Position numbers and translations under genes: made by a program. Below the pieces are notes generated by a model, which worked only from the letters and a program-made list of their open reading frames with translations, was not told the origin of the DNA and made no database searches. Shown here one piece after another: positions 54,289 through 63,521 of a stretch of DNA of 64,000 nucleotides. Each line of letters begins with the position of its first letter. Position 1 is the stretch's first letter. The DNA is from Mycolicibacter heraklionensis (lineage in GTDB: Bacteria > Actinomycetota > Actinomycetes > Mycobacteriales > Mycobacteriaceae). The DNA lies in contig NZ_CP080997.1 in the NCBI RefSeq assembly GCF_019645815.1, forward strand, positions 930,001-994,000, written 5' to 3'.

Positions 54289-55527
54289 CTAGCGCAGGGT
54301 CAGGTAGATCAGCGCCGCATTGAGCACGCCGATCACCACGGTGACGGCCCAGCCGAGTGCCGAGGTCAGCGCCCCGTTGGCATCGGCGCCCATCAGTTCC
54401 CGGTCGCCGGTCACCCGGATCAGCGGTACCAGCGCGAACGGGATCCCGAAGGACAACACCACCTGCGAGATCACCAATGCCCGAGTGGGCTCGATCCCGA
54501 GTACCAGGATCGCCAGCGCCGGGCCCAGCGTGATCAGCCGGCGCCACAGCAGCGGAACCGACACTCGTAGCAGGCCCTGCATGATCATCGCGCCGGCATA
54601 GGCGCCCACCGAGGTCGACGCCAGTCCGGAAGCCAGCAGTCCGATCGCGAAGAACAGTGCGACCGTCGGGCCCAGGGTGTTGCCGACCGCGGCATGCGCC
54701 CCCTCGATGGAACCGGCATCGTCCAGGCCGCGCAGGTTGTTGGCGGCCACCAGCAACATGGCCAGGTTCAGCGTGCCGGCCGCCAGCATCGCCAGGCCGA
54801 CATCCCAGCGGGTCACTCGCAGCAGTCGCCGTCGCGCCGGGCCGGGCTCGGGCTGGCCGTGCCGGTCGCGGGCCAGCCCCGAGTGCAGGTACACCGCGTG
54901 TGGCATCACCGTCGCGCCGAGGATCGCGGTGGCCAGCAGCACGCTTTCGGTGCCGTCGAAACGGGGCAGCAGGCCGGCGGCGACGTCGGCGGGCGCCGGT
55001 GGGGAGACCACCAGGCTGGCCAGGAACCCGATGGCGATGATGATCAGCAGCCCGCTGGTCACCTGCTCGAAAATCCGCGGACCGCGCCGGTCGCCGACTG
55101 CCAGCAGCGCCATCGACACCACGCCGGTGATGAGGCCGCCGAGCAGCAGCGGTAAGCCGAAGATCAGGTTCAACGCGATCGCCCCGCCCACGACTTCGGC
55201 GAGATCTGTTGCCATGGCCACCAATTCGGCCTGCAGCCAGTACGCGATCCGAACCGGCTTACGACTGTGGGCGCCGATCACCTCCGGCAGCGAGTGCCCG
55301 GTCACCAGTCCGAGCTTGGCGGACAGATACTGCACCAGCCCGGCCATCACGTTGGCCGCGACGATGACCCAGACCAGCAGGAAGCCGAATTTCGCCCCCG
55401 CGCTGACGTTGGCGGCGACGTTACCCGGGTCGACGTAGGCGATCGCAGCGACGAAAGCCGGGCCGAGCAACGCCCAGCCCGGCTTCAGTCGAACCGCGGT
55501 GCCTGCAGCCACCGACACCCTTTCCAT
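54289..55527 (-). CDS. mntH: MntH, Nramp-family divalent metal transporter
   Basis: The 412-residue protein has eleven or so membrane helices with the Nramp metal-site motifs DPGN (33-36) in the first helix and MPH (209-211) in the sixth. It matches M. tuberculosis MntH (Rv0924c) over most of its length with a shorter N-terminus. It takes up manganese or iron together with protons. ATG 55527 is used. No convincing MntR box is visible, and the next gene upstream starts a separate block. Confidence 0.92.
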   Translation of the reverse strand: MERVSVAAGTAVRLKPGWALLGPAFVAAIAYVDPGNVAANVSAGAKFGFLLVWVIVAANVMAGLVQYLSAKLGLVTGHSLPEVIGAHSRKPVRIAYWLQAELVAMATDLAEVVGGAIALNLIFGLPLLLGGLITGVVSMALLAVGDRRGPRIFEQVTSGLLIIIAIGFLASLVVSPPAPADVAAGLLPRFDGTESVLLATAILGATVMPHAVYLHSGLARDRHGQPEPGPARRRLLRVTRWDVGLAMLAAGTLNLAMLLVAANNLRGLDDAGSIEGAHAAVGNTLGPTVALFFAIGLLASGLASTSVGAYAGAMIMQGLLRVSVPLLWRRLITLGPALAILVLGIEPTRALVISQVVLSFGIPFALVPLIRVTGDRELMGADANGALTSALGWAVTVVIGVLNAALIYLTLR

Positions 55528-55599
55528 CCGGATTAACGAACAGGAAAGTCAGGGTAGCCGGAAATTCGCCGATGCTCCGCGGTCACGCCGGCGTGGTGG

Positions 55600-56676
55600 T
55601 CAGCCGGCGCTGTAGAGGCCGCGGCCGGTGACCAGTGGCAGATCCAGCGTGGTCCGGATTCCCGGCTCGGCGGCGACCACCGCAGGAATCGCGTTGACGA
55701 CCCGCATCGCGGTGGCCACCAGGCCGGCGTGGTTGTGGTCGCCATTGGGGCTGGACAGGCACAGGTCCAGCGCATACGACGGCTCACCGGTCACCTCGAC
55801 GCGGTACGACCCGCCGGGCTGGGCGGGCTGCGGCCACTCCGGGCACAGGTCTTCGCGCAGCCGGGTGACGTGCTCGAGAACCACGGCGGCCTTACCGTCG
55901 ACCATGCCGCGCACCTCGAATCGCAGCGCCGCGGCAGTGCCTTTCGCGATGTCACCCGAAGAAATCGCGAAGTCCTCCGGCGCGGGCACCCGGATGTGGG
56001 ACTGCTCGACGGAATCCAGTTCCAGGCCCAGGCCGGCCGCGAGCTGGCGCACCACCGAACCCCACGCCAGGCTCAGCACACCCGGCTGCAGCAGCATCGG
56101 GGTTTCGTCCATCGGCCTGCCGAAGCCCATCACGTCGAACATGACGGCCGCGCTGTCGTAGGTGGCGTAGTCGACGATTTCCATGCAGCGGATCTGCTGG
56201 ATGCTCTGGCAGGTGCCGGCCAGTGCCAGGGGCAGCAGGTCGTTGGCGAATCCGGGGTCGATGCCGTTGATGAACAAGCTCGAACCGCCTTGCCGCGCAG
56301 CGTCTTCGATGGGGGTCAGCATCTCTGTGGGGATGACGTTCCACGGGTACTGCAGGAACACCGCGCTGCTGCCGACGACGTTGATGCCGGCGTTCAGGAT
56401 GCGCTTGAAGTCCTCCAGCGCCTCGACGAGCCGGTTGTCGGCCAGCGCGGTGTAGACCACGCAGTCGGGCTTGGCGTCGAGCACCTGCTGCAGGTCGGTG
56501 GTCGCGATCACGCCGGTCGGCGTGTCCACACCGGCCAGTTCGGCGGCGTCTTTGCCGGCCTTGGCGTCCGAGGACACCCACACTCCGGTCAAGTCGAACT
56601 CAGGGTTGGTGATCAGTGCTTTCAGCGCGTGGACACCGACATTGCCGGTGCCGATCTGCGCGACGCGAATAGTCAT
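55600..56676 (-). CDS. Dihydrodipicolinate-reductase-like NAD(P)H enzyme (Rv0926c-like)
   Basis: The 358-residue protein has the N-terminal Rossmann motif VAQIGTGNVGVHALKAL. A C-terminal domain like those of diaminopentanoate or amine dehydrogenases carries GIDPGFANDLLPLAL, MEIVDYATYDSAAVMFD and MGFGRPMD. It has the same length as M. tuberculosis Rv0926c (358 aa) and is followed by the Rv0927c-like SDR upstream in the same order. The substrate is unknown. ATG 56676 lies 14 bases after the SDR gene, so both are co-transcribed. Confidence 0.83.
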   Translation of the reverse strand: MTIRVAQIGTGNVGVHALKALITNPEFDLTGVWVSSDAKAGKDAAELAGVDTPTGVIATTDLQQVLDAKPDCVVYTALADNRLVEALEDFKRILNAGINVVGSSAVFLQYPWNVIPTEMLTPIEDAARQGGSSLFINGIDPGFANDLLPLALAGTCQSIQQIRCMEIVDYATYDSAAVMFDVMGFGRPMDETPMLLQPGVLSLAWGSVVRQLAAGLGLELDSVEQSHIRVPAPEDFAISSGDIAKGTAAALRFEVRGMVDGKAAVVLEHVTRLREDLCPEWPQPAQPGGSYRVEVTGEPSYALDLCLSSPNGDHNHAGLVATAMRVVNAIPAVVAAEPGIRTTLDLPLVTGRGLYSAG

Positions 56677-56690
56677 AGGTCAGTGGTTCC

Positions 56691-57482
56691 TCACAGGTCC
56701 GGGACGGGCAGGTCAAGGTTCGGGAAGGTGATACCGCCGTCGACTTCGAGCACCTTGCCGGTCAGGTAGGCGCCGGCCGGAGAAGCCAGATACAGGGCGG
56801 CGGCCGCGATCTCCTCGGGCTCACCGAGTCGCCGCAGCGGCGTGGCCTTCTCCATCGGGGTGCGTAGCTCCTCGTTGGAAGCCACCACGTTCAGCGCCGA
56901 GGTCACGATCGATCCCGGTGCGATGGCGTTGACGCGGATCTTGGGGCACAGGTCCAGCGCGGCCAATCGGGTGTAGTGGGCCAGCGCGGCCTTGGCCGTG
57001 CCGTAGGCGGCGAACCCTCGCCCGGGCACCCGCCCCATGGTGGAGGTGATGTTGATGAACGACCCGCCGCCGGAGTGCTCCAGCATCAGCGGCACCGCCG
57101 CGATGGTCAGTGCGTGCGCCGTCGCGACGTTGAACGTGAACGCGTCTTTGAGGTCTTTGGTCGACGTGGTCAGCAGGGTGTTGGGCATCGTTCCGCCGAC
57201 GTTGTTGACGACGATGTCGAGCCTGCCGAACGCCTCGACAGCTTCGGCGGCCAGCTTCGCCGTCTCCTCGGGATGGGCGAGGTCGGCGACCACGATGTGG
57301 GCACGACGACCCGCCGCGCGGACCTGTTCGGCGACGGCCTCTAGTTCGGATTGGGTGCGTGAGGCGATCACCACGTCGGCGCCGGCCTCGGCAAACGCGA
57401 CGGCGATAGCGGCGCCCAGGCCCCGGCCAGCACCGGTGACTACGGCTGTTTGATTATCGATTCGGAATTTGTCGAGTATCAC
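56691..57482 (-). CDS. Short-chain dehydrogenase, Rv0927c-like
   Basis: The 263-residue SDR is the same length as M. tuberculosis Rv0927c and nearly identical in landmarks: [36 protein letters not shown], Ser in NITSTMG and [16 protein letters not shown]. The C-terminus ends [11 protein letters not shown]. It would oxidise or reduce an unknown alcohol with NAD(P). GTG 57482 follows TAGCGT by six bases (leaderless). It is divergent from a TetR gene, and a KstR-like motif lies between. Confidence 0.9.
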   Translation of the reverse strand: MILDKFRIDNQTAVVTGAGRGLGAAIAVAFAEAGADVVIASRTQSELEAVAEQVRAAGRRAHIVVADLAHPEETAKLAAEAVEAFGRLDIVVNNVGGTMPNTLLTTSTKDLKDAFTFNVATAHALTIAAVPLMLEHSGGGSFINITSTMGRVPGRGFAAYGTAKAALAHYTRLAALDLCPKIRVNAIAPGSIVTSALNVVASNEELRTPMEKATPLRRLGEPEEIAAAALYLASPAGAYLTGKVLEVDGGITFPNLDLPVPDL

Positions 57483-57525
57483 GGCGCCACGCTAACAAGG
57501 AATGAGCGTGAGCTGAACCCTTTTT

Positions 57526-57539
57526 TGAAACACGTTCTA
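57526..57539. promoter_or_regulatory. KstR-like operator motif
   Basis: TGAAACACGTTCTA fits the cholesterol regulator KstR consensus TNNAACNNGTTNNA at every fixed position. It lies between the Rv0927c-like SDR and the tetR gene. A chance match to eight fixed bases is possible. Confidence 0.5.
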
Positions 57540-57596
57540 ATTCGATGTTTGGTGACTGTCCGCGGGTTTTGGCGGCGGCATTCTATGGTTGATGCC

Positions 57597-58190
57597 GTGA
57601 CTTCGAACCTCGATCTTTCCGGCGCATCCACCTGGTCGCCGCGTGAAGCCGAGTTGTTGGACGTCACCTTGGCGCTGCTGCAGGAGAACGGCTACGACCG
57701 ATTGACGGTTGACGCGGTCGCGGCCACGGCACGAGCGAGTAAGGCCACGGTCTACCGACGCTGGCCGTCGAAGGCCGAATTGGTACTGGCCGCGTTCACC
57801 GAGGGCATCCGTCAGGTCGCGGTTCCGCCCGACACCGGCACGCTGCGGGGTGATCTGCTGCGCTTGGGCGAGCTGGTCTGCCAACAGACCGCCCAACACG
57901 CCGGCACGCTGCGGGCGGTGCTGGTGGAGGTGTCGCGCAATCCCGCGCTGAACGAGGCGATGCAGCACCAGTTCATCGATCAGCGCAAGGCGCTGATGCA
58001 GCACATTCTGCGACTGGCGGTCGGCCGGGGGGAGATCGATGCCGCCGCCATCGATGATGACCTGTGGGACGTGTTGCCGGGGTATCTCGTCTTCCGGTCC
58101 CTGGTCTCGGGCCGGGCGCCCACCGCGCGCACCGTGGCGAGTCTGGTCGACGGCGTGATCCTGCCGGCTCTCACCCGCCGCGTCGACTGA
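57597..58190 (+). CDS. TetR-family regulator of the downstream mmpS/mmpL pair
   Basis: The 197-residue TetR protein has its DNA-binding domain at about 15-60 (LLDVTLALLQENGYDRLTVDAVAATARASKATVYRRWPSKAELV) and a helical C-terminal domain. I chose GTG 57597: TATGGT ends seven bases before it (leaderless). The longer frame from 57450 runs over the KstR-like site and the divergent promoter. It ends 102 bases before mmpS, whose promoter holds overlapping palindromes, so local control is likely. Confidence 0.83.
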   Translation: MTSNLDLSGASTWSPREAELLDVTLALLQENGYDRLTVDAVAATARASKATVYRRWPSKAELVLAAFTEGIRQVAVPPDTGTLRGDLLRLGELVCQQTAQHAGTLRAVLVEVSRNPALNEAMQHQFIDQRKALMQHILRLAVGRGEIDAAAIDDDLWDVLPGYLVFRSLVSGRAPTARTVASLVDGVILPALTRRVD

Positions 58191-58221
58191 TCTCGCCGGC
58201 AGGAATCGCGGTGCCGCACTA

Positions 58222-58250
58222 TTGAACCGTACGGTTCCGTACCGTACGCT
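58222..58250 (+). promoter_or_regulatory. Promoter and overlapping palindromes before mmpS
   Basis: TTGAAC (58222-58227) and TACGCT (58245-58250) are 17 bases apart. The spacer holds AACCGTACGGTT (58225-58236, a perfect palindrome). Overlapping it, GTACGGT TCCGT ACCGTAC (58229-58247) forms a second inverted repeat. A TetR repressor bound here would cover the whole promoter. Confidence 0.75.
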
Positions 58251-58292
58251 TAATTTTCATTCGACCTGCCCACGGATACCGAGAGGCTTCCC

Positions 58293-58739
58293 GTGAAGAG
58301 ACCGTCGTTTTCCAGCCTGGTCAGGCAGGGGTGGATGGTCCTTGTGGCCGTGGCTGTCGTCGGCATCGCCGCGTTCGCCGTCTACCGGCTGCACGGCATC
58401 TTCGGATCGGGTGACACCACGTCGACGAAGAGCGACAAGGCCGATGAAATCGTGCCCTTCAATCCCAAGGACGTCGTTTACGAGGTCTTCGGCGCACCGG
58501 GCGCGGTCGCCACCATCAACTACCTCGACGTCAACGCCGCGCCTCAGCAGATCATCGACGCTCCGCTGCCGTGGCGGTACCAGGCGACGACGACCGAACC
58601 GGCCGTTATCGCCGACCTGCGGGCGCAGGGCAACGGCGACACATTGGGCTGCCGCATCGTGATCGACGGCGAGCTCAAAGACGAAAGGACCGTCAACGCA
58701 GTGAGTGCTTACACCTTCTGCTTGGACAAGTCCGGATGA
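58293..58739 (+). CDS. MmpS-family accessory protein
   Basis: The 148-residue protein has one N-terminal membrane helix (about 14-34) and a periplasmic beta domain with [28 protein letters not shown] and [15 protein letters not shown], typical of MmpS4/5. The start is GTG 58293 with GAGAGG upstream. Its stop overlaps the mmpL ATG (ATGA). It is needed for assembly or function of the partner MmpL. Confidence 0.9.
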   Translation: MKRPSFSSLVRQGWMVLVAVAVVGIAAFAVYRLHGIFGSGDTTSTKSDKADEIVPFNPKDVVYEVFGAPGAVATINYLDVNAAPQQIIDAPLPWRYQATTTEPAVIADLRAQGNGDTLGCRIVIDGELKDERTVNAVSAYTFCLDKSG

Positions 58740-61558
58740 GCGCGCCGCCCGAGTCCCGGCCGTTCTGGCCGCGCACCATCCGCCGTTTCGCGCTGCCGAT
58801 CGTGCTGTTCTGGGTGGCCCTGGCCGCGGTGACCAACAGTCTGGTTCCGCAGTTGGAGGTGGTGGCCGAGGCCCACAACGTGGGGATGAGTTCCCCGGAC
58901 GCGCCCTCGTACCAGGCGGCGAAACGCATCGGAAAAGTGTTCCAGCAGTATGACACCGACAGCGCGGCGATGATCGTCATCGAAGGCGAGCAGCCGCTCG
59001 GTGACGACGCGCACCGGTTCTACGACGCCCTGGTCGCCAAGCTGGAGCGCGACACCGACCACGTTCAGCACATCCAGAACTTCTGGGGCGACCCGCTGAC
59101 CGCCGCCGGTTCGCAGAGCAACGACGGCAAAGCGGCACTGGCGCAAGTGTTTCTGGCCGGAAGCCAGGGCGAGACGTTGGCCAACGAGTCGGTGGCCGCG
59201 GTGCGCCGCATCGTCGGGGACACGCCCGCGCCGCCCGGCGTCCACGCCTATGTGACGGGTGCGGCGCCGCTGGTCGCCGACCAGTTCTCGGTCGGCAGCG
59301 AGGGCACCAACAAGGTCACCGCGATCACCTTCCTGGTGATTGCGCTGATGCTGTTCGCCGTCTACCGCTCGGTCGCCACCACCGTGCTTGCGCTGCTCAC
59401 CGTGGCCATCGAAATGGCCGCCGCTCGTGGCTTCGTCGCGTTTCTCGGCTACCACGAGATCATCGGATTATCCACGTACTCAACGAATCTCCTGACGCTG
59501 CTGGCGATCGCCGCGGGAACCGATTATGCGATCTTCATCATCAGCCGCTACCAGGAGGCGCGCGCGGCCGGCGAGGATCCCGAGACAGCGTTCTACACCA
59601 TGTACCGCGGCACCGCGCATGTCGTGATCGGTTCGGGCCTGACCATTTCCGGTGCCGTGTACTGCCTGACCTTCACCCGCCTGCCGTACTTCCACACACT
59701 GGGTCTGCCCGCCGCCATCGGCATCTTCGTGGCGCTGATCGCCGCGCTCACCCTGACCTCGGCCGTGCTCACCCTGGGCAGTCGATTCGGCCGCTTCGAA
59801 CCCACCCGGGCGATGCGGATCCGCGGGTGGCGCAGGATCGGTACCGCTATCGTTCGCTGGCCCGGGCCCATTCTCGTGGTGGCCTGCGGGGTCGCCCTGG
59901 TCGGTCTGCTCGCCCTGCCGGGCTACAAGACCAGCTACGACGCCCGCGTCTACATGCCGGACCACGCCCCGGCCAACATCGGCTACGCCGCCGCCGAACG
60001 GCACTTCTCCCAGGCCCGGCTGAACCCGGAATTGCTGATGATCGAGTCAGACCACGATCTGCGCAACCCGGCGTCCTTCCTGGTGTTGGAACGGGTCGCC
60101 AAAGCCGTGTTCCACACGCCGGGCATCGCCAAGGTCCAGTCGATAACGCGGCCGTTGGGGACGCCGCTCAAACACACCTCGATACCGTTTTCGGTGGGCC
60201 AGGGAAGCGTCGCCCAAACCCAGAATCTGCGGTACCAGATGGACCGGGCGGCCGATCTGCTCAAGCAGGCGGCGGAAGCCGAGAAGTCGATCCACACGCT
60301 GGAACAGCAATATGCCTTGCAGCAGCAGCTCGCCGACGCCACCCACGCCGAGACCCAGAGCTTTCACGACACCATCGACCTGATGAACGACTTGCGTGAC
60401 AAGCTCGCGAACTTCGATGACTTCTTCCGCCCCATCCGCAGTTATTTCTACTGGGAACCGCACTGCTTCGACATTCCCGCGTGCTGGGCGCTGCGTTCGG
60501 TGTTCGACATACAAGACGGCGTCGACGCGCTCAGCGAGAAATTCGAACAACTCACGGCGACCTTGGACCAGCTCGATGCGCTACAACCACAACTGGTGGG
60601 GCTGATCCCTTCCCAGATCGAAAGCCAGCAGGTCAACCGCGACCTCGCGCTGAACAACTACGCCACCAACTCCGGGATCAGCGATCAGTCGGCGGCCGCG
60701 AACGACAACCCGGCCGCCATGGGTCAGGCGTTCGACGAAGCCAAGAACGACGACTCCTTCTACCTGCCCCCGGAAGCGTTCAACAATGCCGAGTTCAAGC
60801 GCGGGATGAAGCTGTTCCTGTCGCCCGACGGCAAAGCCGCGCAGCTGATCATCACCCACGAGGGCGACCCCGCCACCCCCGAGGGCATCTCGCACATCGA
60901 CAAGATCCGTGACGCCGCAAAGGAAGCCGTCAAGGGCACCCCGCTGCAGGGCTCGCATATCTACCTCGCCGGAACCGCCTCGACCTACAAGGACATCGCC
61001 GACGCCGCCAAGTATGACCTGCTGATCGCCGGGATCGCCGCGTTGAGCCTGATCCTGCTGATCATGATGATCATCACCCGAAGCCTGGTCGCCGCGATCG
61101 TCATCGTGGGCACCGTCGCCCTGTCGCTGGGCGCCTCATTCGGGCTGTCGGTGCTGGTGTGGCAGTACCTGTTCGGCATCCACTTGTACTGGATCGTGCT
61201 GGCCCTGGCGGTCATCCTGTTGCTGGCGGTGGGCTCGGACTACAACCTGCTGCTGATTTCGCGGTTCAAGGAGGAGATCGGCGCGGGCTTGAACACCGGC
61301 ATCATCCGGGCGATCGGCGGGACCGGCTCGGTGGTGACCGCCGCCGGACTGGTGTTCGCCGCCACCATGGCCTCGTTCATCTTCAGTGACCTGCGGATTC
61401 TCGGTCAGATCGGCACCACCATCGCGCTCGGCCTGCTGTTCGACACATTGATCGTGCGGTCGTTCATGACACCGTCCATCGCGGCGCTGCTCGGGCGCTG
61501 GTTCTGGTGGCCGCAGCGGGTGCGCCAGCGGCCCGCGGTGGCGGCCGAAAGCGGTTGA
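58736..61558 (+). CDS. MmpL-family RND exporter (MmpL4/5 type)
   Basis: The 940-residue protein has the full MmpL plan with two helix bundles ([17 protein letters not shown] and [17 protein letters not shown] carry the Asp-Tyr proton relay) and two periplasmic domains. The long second loop has coiled segments and [14 protein letters not shown], as in MmpL4 and MmpL5. Those transport siderophores and lipids, and MmpL5 also exports some drugs. ATG 58736 overlaps the mmpS stop. The TetR gene upstream is the probable regulator. The cargo here is unproven. Confidence 0.92.
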   Translation: MSAPPESRPFWPRTIRRFALPIVLFWVALAAVTNSLVPQLEVVAEAHNVGMSSPDAPSYQAAKRIGKVFQQYDTDSAAMIVIEGEQPLGDDAHRFYDALVAKLERDTDHVQHIQNFWGDPLTAAGSQSNDGKAALAQVFLAGSQGETLANESVAAVRRIVGDTPAPPGVHAYVTGAAPLVADQFSVGSEGTNKVTAITFLVIALMLFAVYRSVATTVLALLTVAIEMAAARGFVAFLGYHEIIGLSTYSTNLLTLLAIAAGTDYAIFIISRYQEARAAGEDPETAFYTMYRGTAHVVIGSGLTISGAVYCLTFTRLPYFHTLGLPAAIGIFVALIAALTLTSAVLTLGSRFGRFEPTRAMRIRGWRRIGTAIVRWPGPILVVACGVALVGLLALPGYKTSYDARVYMPDHAPANIGYAAAERHFSQARLNPELLMIESDHDLRNPASFLVLERVAKAVFHTPGIAKVQSITRPLGTPLKHTSIPFSVGQGSVAQTQNLRYQMDRAADLLKQAAEAEKSIHTLEQQYALQQQLADATHAETQSFHDTIDLMNDLRDKLANFDDFFRPIRSYFYWEPHCFDIPACWALRSVFDIQDGVDALSEKFEQLTATLDQLDALQPQLVGLIPSQIESQQVNRDLALNNYATNSGISDQSAAANDNPAAMGQAFDEAKNDDSFYLPPEAFNNAEFKRGMKLFLSPDGKAAQLIITHEGDPATPEGISHIDKIRDAAKEAVKGTPLQGSHIYLAGTASTYKDIADAAKYDLLIAGIAALSLILLIMMIITRSLVAAIVIVGTVALSLGASFGLSVLVWQYLFGIHLYWIVLALAVILLLAVGSDYNLLLISRFKEEIGAGLNTGIIRAIGGTGSVVTAAGLVFAATMASFIFSDLRILGQIGTTIALGLLFDTLIVRSFMTPSIAALLGRWFWWPQRVRQRPAVAAESG

Positions 61559-61587
61559 CGGCGGCTGAGCTCAGCCTGGCCGTGTCG

Positions 61588-61606
61588 ATGGTAGTTTTTT
61601 TACCAT
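61588..61606. promoter_or_regulatory. Inverted repeat over the vapB start (autoregulation site)
   Basis: ATGGTA (61588-61593) and TACCAT (61601-61606) flank seven T-rich bases. TAGTTT (61592-61597) inside the repeat is the -10, ending seven bases before ATG 61605. The VapBC complex could bind here and block its own leaderless transcript. Confidence 0.65.
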
Positions 61607-61850
61607 GCGCACAACCATTGACCCCGCGGGGCGTTTGGTGATTCCAAAGCGGATTCGCGATCGCCTTGGCTTGCACGGAAACGATCAGGTGGAGATCACG
61701 GAGCGCGATGGACGGATCGAGATTGAACCTGCGTTCACCGACGTCGAATTGGTCCGGGAAGGTTCGGTCCTTGTCGCACGGCCAGACCGTGAGCTGCCCC
61801 CGTTGACCGACGAAATCGTTCGCGAGACGTTGGACCGGGTACGAAGGTGA
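61605..61850 (+). CDS. vapB: VapB-type AbrB/MazE-fold antitoxin
   Basis: The 81-residue protein has an N-terminal swapped-hairpin (SpoVT/AbrB) DNA-binding domain: IDPAGRLVIPKRIRDRLGL, then DQVEITERDGRIEIEP. The C-terminal part ends LTDEIVRETLDRVRR and should bind and inhibit the toxin. Its stop overlaps the vapC start (GTGA). It is transcribed leaderless with an inverted repeat at the start codon. Confidence 0.88.
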   Translation: MRTTIDPAGRLVIPKRIRDRLGLHGNDQVEITERDGRIEIEPAFTDVELVREGSVLVARPDRELPPLTDEIVRETLDRVRR

Positions 61851-62251
61851 TCACGCCCGACACCAGTGTTCTTGTTGCCGGATTCGCAACCTGGCACGAA
61901 GCGCACCAACCCGCCGCGCGTGCCCTCGGCCGGGGAGTTCATCTGGTCGCACACACGGCGGTGGAAACCTATTCCGTTCTGACGCGACTACCGCCGCCGC
62001 ATCGCGTAGCGCCAGCGGCAGTCCACGCGTACCTGGCCGACGTCACATCCGCCGATTACCTCACGCTGGACGCACGAAGGCATCGCGAGCTGATCAACTA
62101 TCTCGCGGCACACAATGTCACCGGTGGAGCAACCTATGACGCGCTGGTTGGATCGACGGCGATGGCTGCTGGAGCAACGCTGTTGACCCGCGACCGGCGA
62201 GCGGTCAGGACCTACGAGCTGCTGCAAGTGGAATACGAACTGGTGACATGA
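61847..62251 (+). CDS. vapC: VapC PIN-domain toxin ribonuclease
   Basis: The 134-residue PIN-domain protein has the acidic site Asp5 (TPDTSVLV), Glu40 (AVETYSVLTR), Asp98 (GGATYDALV) and Asp116 (LLTRDRRA). It should cleave RNA with magnesium or manganese; mycobacterial VapC toxins often cut tRNA or rRNA. The target is unknown. GTG 61847 overlaps vapB. Its stop abuts that of the hydrolase remnant with no bases between. Confidence 0.88.
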   Translation: MITPDTSVLVAGFATWHEAHQPAARALGRGVHLVAHTAVETYSVLTRLPPPHRVAPAAVHAYLADVTSADYLTLDARRHRELINYLAAHNVTGGATYDALVGSTAMAAGATLLTRDRRAVRTYELLQVEYELVT

Positions 62252-62508
62252 TCACCGGCGTCTCCAGTCATCGATGAGGCCCATGGTCACCGGTAGTGCC
62301 TCACCGGAGAAGACCAGATGGTCTGAGCCGGAGACCTGGACGTAGGTTCCCTGCTGGTACCGGGCTGCAGTTTTGGGTGCTATCTGTGGCGGCACGACCT
62401 GGTCGCATTCGTCCCGAATCACCAGCACCGGGCTGGTGGGCGGGGCCCCCAACTGCCACCGCGGGCCCATGCGCCATGGATCAGAACGACGTCCTTGATA
62501 TCGGACAT
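62252..62508 (-). pseudogene. Decayed alpha/beta hydrolase with internal deletion
   Basis: ATG 62508 opens MSDIKDVVLIHGAWARGGSW, a typical alpha/beta hydrolase N-terminus with the oxyanion HGAW motif. The rest of that frame is garbage. In another frame the C-terminal end of such an enzyme follows (PVLVIRDECDQVVPP with the Asp region and SGSDHLVFSGE with the His). The nucleophile elbow and about 170 residues are missing. The gene is therefore an internally deleted, frameshifted remnant, next to the VapBC module. Confidence 0.75.
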
Positions 62509-62583
62509 AAGGCCCAGGGTTACACCCGCCACGTCAAACAATGCCCGTAACGAGTGAAATACCGTGGCTTGCCCGTGTGCGGA

Positions 62584-63459
62584 TCAGGACTTTTTGGCCG
62601 GTGCTTTCTTTGCGGGTGCCTTCTTCACCGGTGTTTTCTTCGCGGGAGCTTTCTTCGCCGGCGCCTTCGCCGAGCGCGCTTTCACACTGGCTTCCAGCTT
62701 GGCCAGCAGGTCGGAGACATCCTCGGTGGCATCCAGTTCGGCGGGCCGCTCCTCGGGGGTGAACGCCTCGTCGCCCTCGAGCTTGGCCGCGATCAACTCG
62801 TGCAGTTGCTCCTGATAGGTGTCGTGATAGCGGTCGGGGTCGAAATCGTCGGCCATCGACTCGACCACCTGCCCGGCCATCTTCAGCTCGGCCGGCTTGA
62901 TCTCGACCTTGGTGTCCAATGCGGGGAAGTCCGGGTCGCGGATCTCGTCGGGCCACAGCAGGGTGTGCACCATCATCACGTCGCGCTTGGAGAAGTCCTT
63001 GACCCGCAGCGCCGCCAGCCGGGTCTTGTTGCGGAGTGTGAAATGAACGATCGCCACCCGATCGGTTTCGGCCAGCGTCTTGGCCAGCAGCACATAGGAT
63101 TTGATCGACTTCGATGCCGGCTCCAGAAAGTAGCTGCGGTCGTAGAGCATCGGGTCCAGGTCGCCGGCCGGCACGAACTCGAGAACGGCGATCTCATGAT
63201 CGCGCTCCTCGGGGAGGTTCGCGATGTCGTCGTCGGTGATCACCACCATCCGGCCGTCGTCGGACTCATACGCCCGCGCGATGTCGGCGTAGTCGACGAC
63301 TTCGCCGCACTCCTCGCAGACTCGGCGATAGCGGATCCGTCCGTGGTCCTTGGCGTGCACCTGACGGAACTTGATGTCATGGTCCTCGGTGGCGCTATAG
63401 ACCTTCACCGGCACGTTGACCAGACCGAATGCGATCGAACCCTTCCAGATGGAACGCAT
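62584..63459 (-). CDS. mku: Ku protein for non-homologous end joining
   Basis: The 291-residue bacterial Ku starts MRSIWKGSIAFGLVNVPVKVY and keeps CEECGEVVDY, YFLEPASKSIKSYVLL and the C-terminal dimer/LigD-binding region. The last 30 or so residues are a lysine/alanine/proline repeat (units like PAKKA), an extension known from some mycobacterial Ku proteins. Ku threads onto DNA ends and recruits LigD. It is divergent from ligD, with 62 bases between. CATACT six bases before the ATG is a weak -10. Confidence 0.93.
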   Translation of the reverse strand: MRSIWKGSIAFGLVNVPVKVYSATEDHDIKFRQVHAKDHGRIRYRRVCEECGEVVDYADIARAYESDDGRMVVITDDDIANLPEERDHEIAVLEFVPAGDLDPMLYDRSYFLEPASKSIKSYVLLAKTLAETDRVAIVHFTLRNKTRLAALRVKDFSKRDVMMVHTLLWPDEIRDPDFPALDTKVEIKPAELKMAGQVVESMADDFDPDRYHDTYQEQLHELIAAKLEGDEAFTPEERPAELDATEDVSDLLAKLEASVKARSAKAPAKKAPAKKTPVKKAPAKKAPAKKS

Positions 63460-63521
63460 GTGGCCAGTATGCCCACCTCGATCTGCCCATAACCGGCTTT
63501 GGCGCGACGTAGGTTGGCGAC

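Noticed and set aside
61563..61576. GGCTGAGCTCAGCC as the mmpL terminator
   Set aside because: Stem is short, and the T-run that follows belongs to the vapB promoter 18 bases later.
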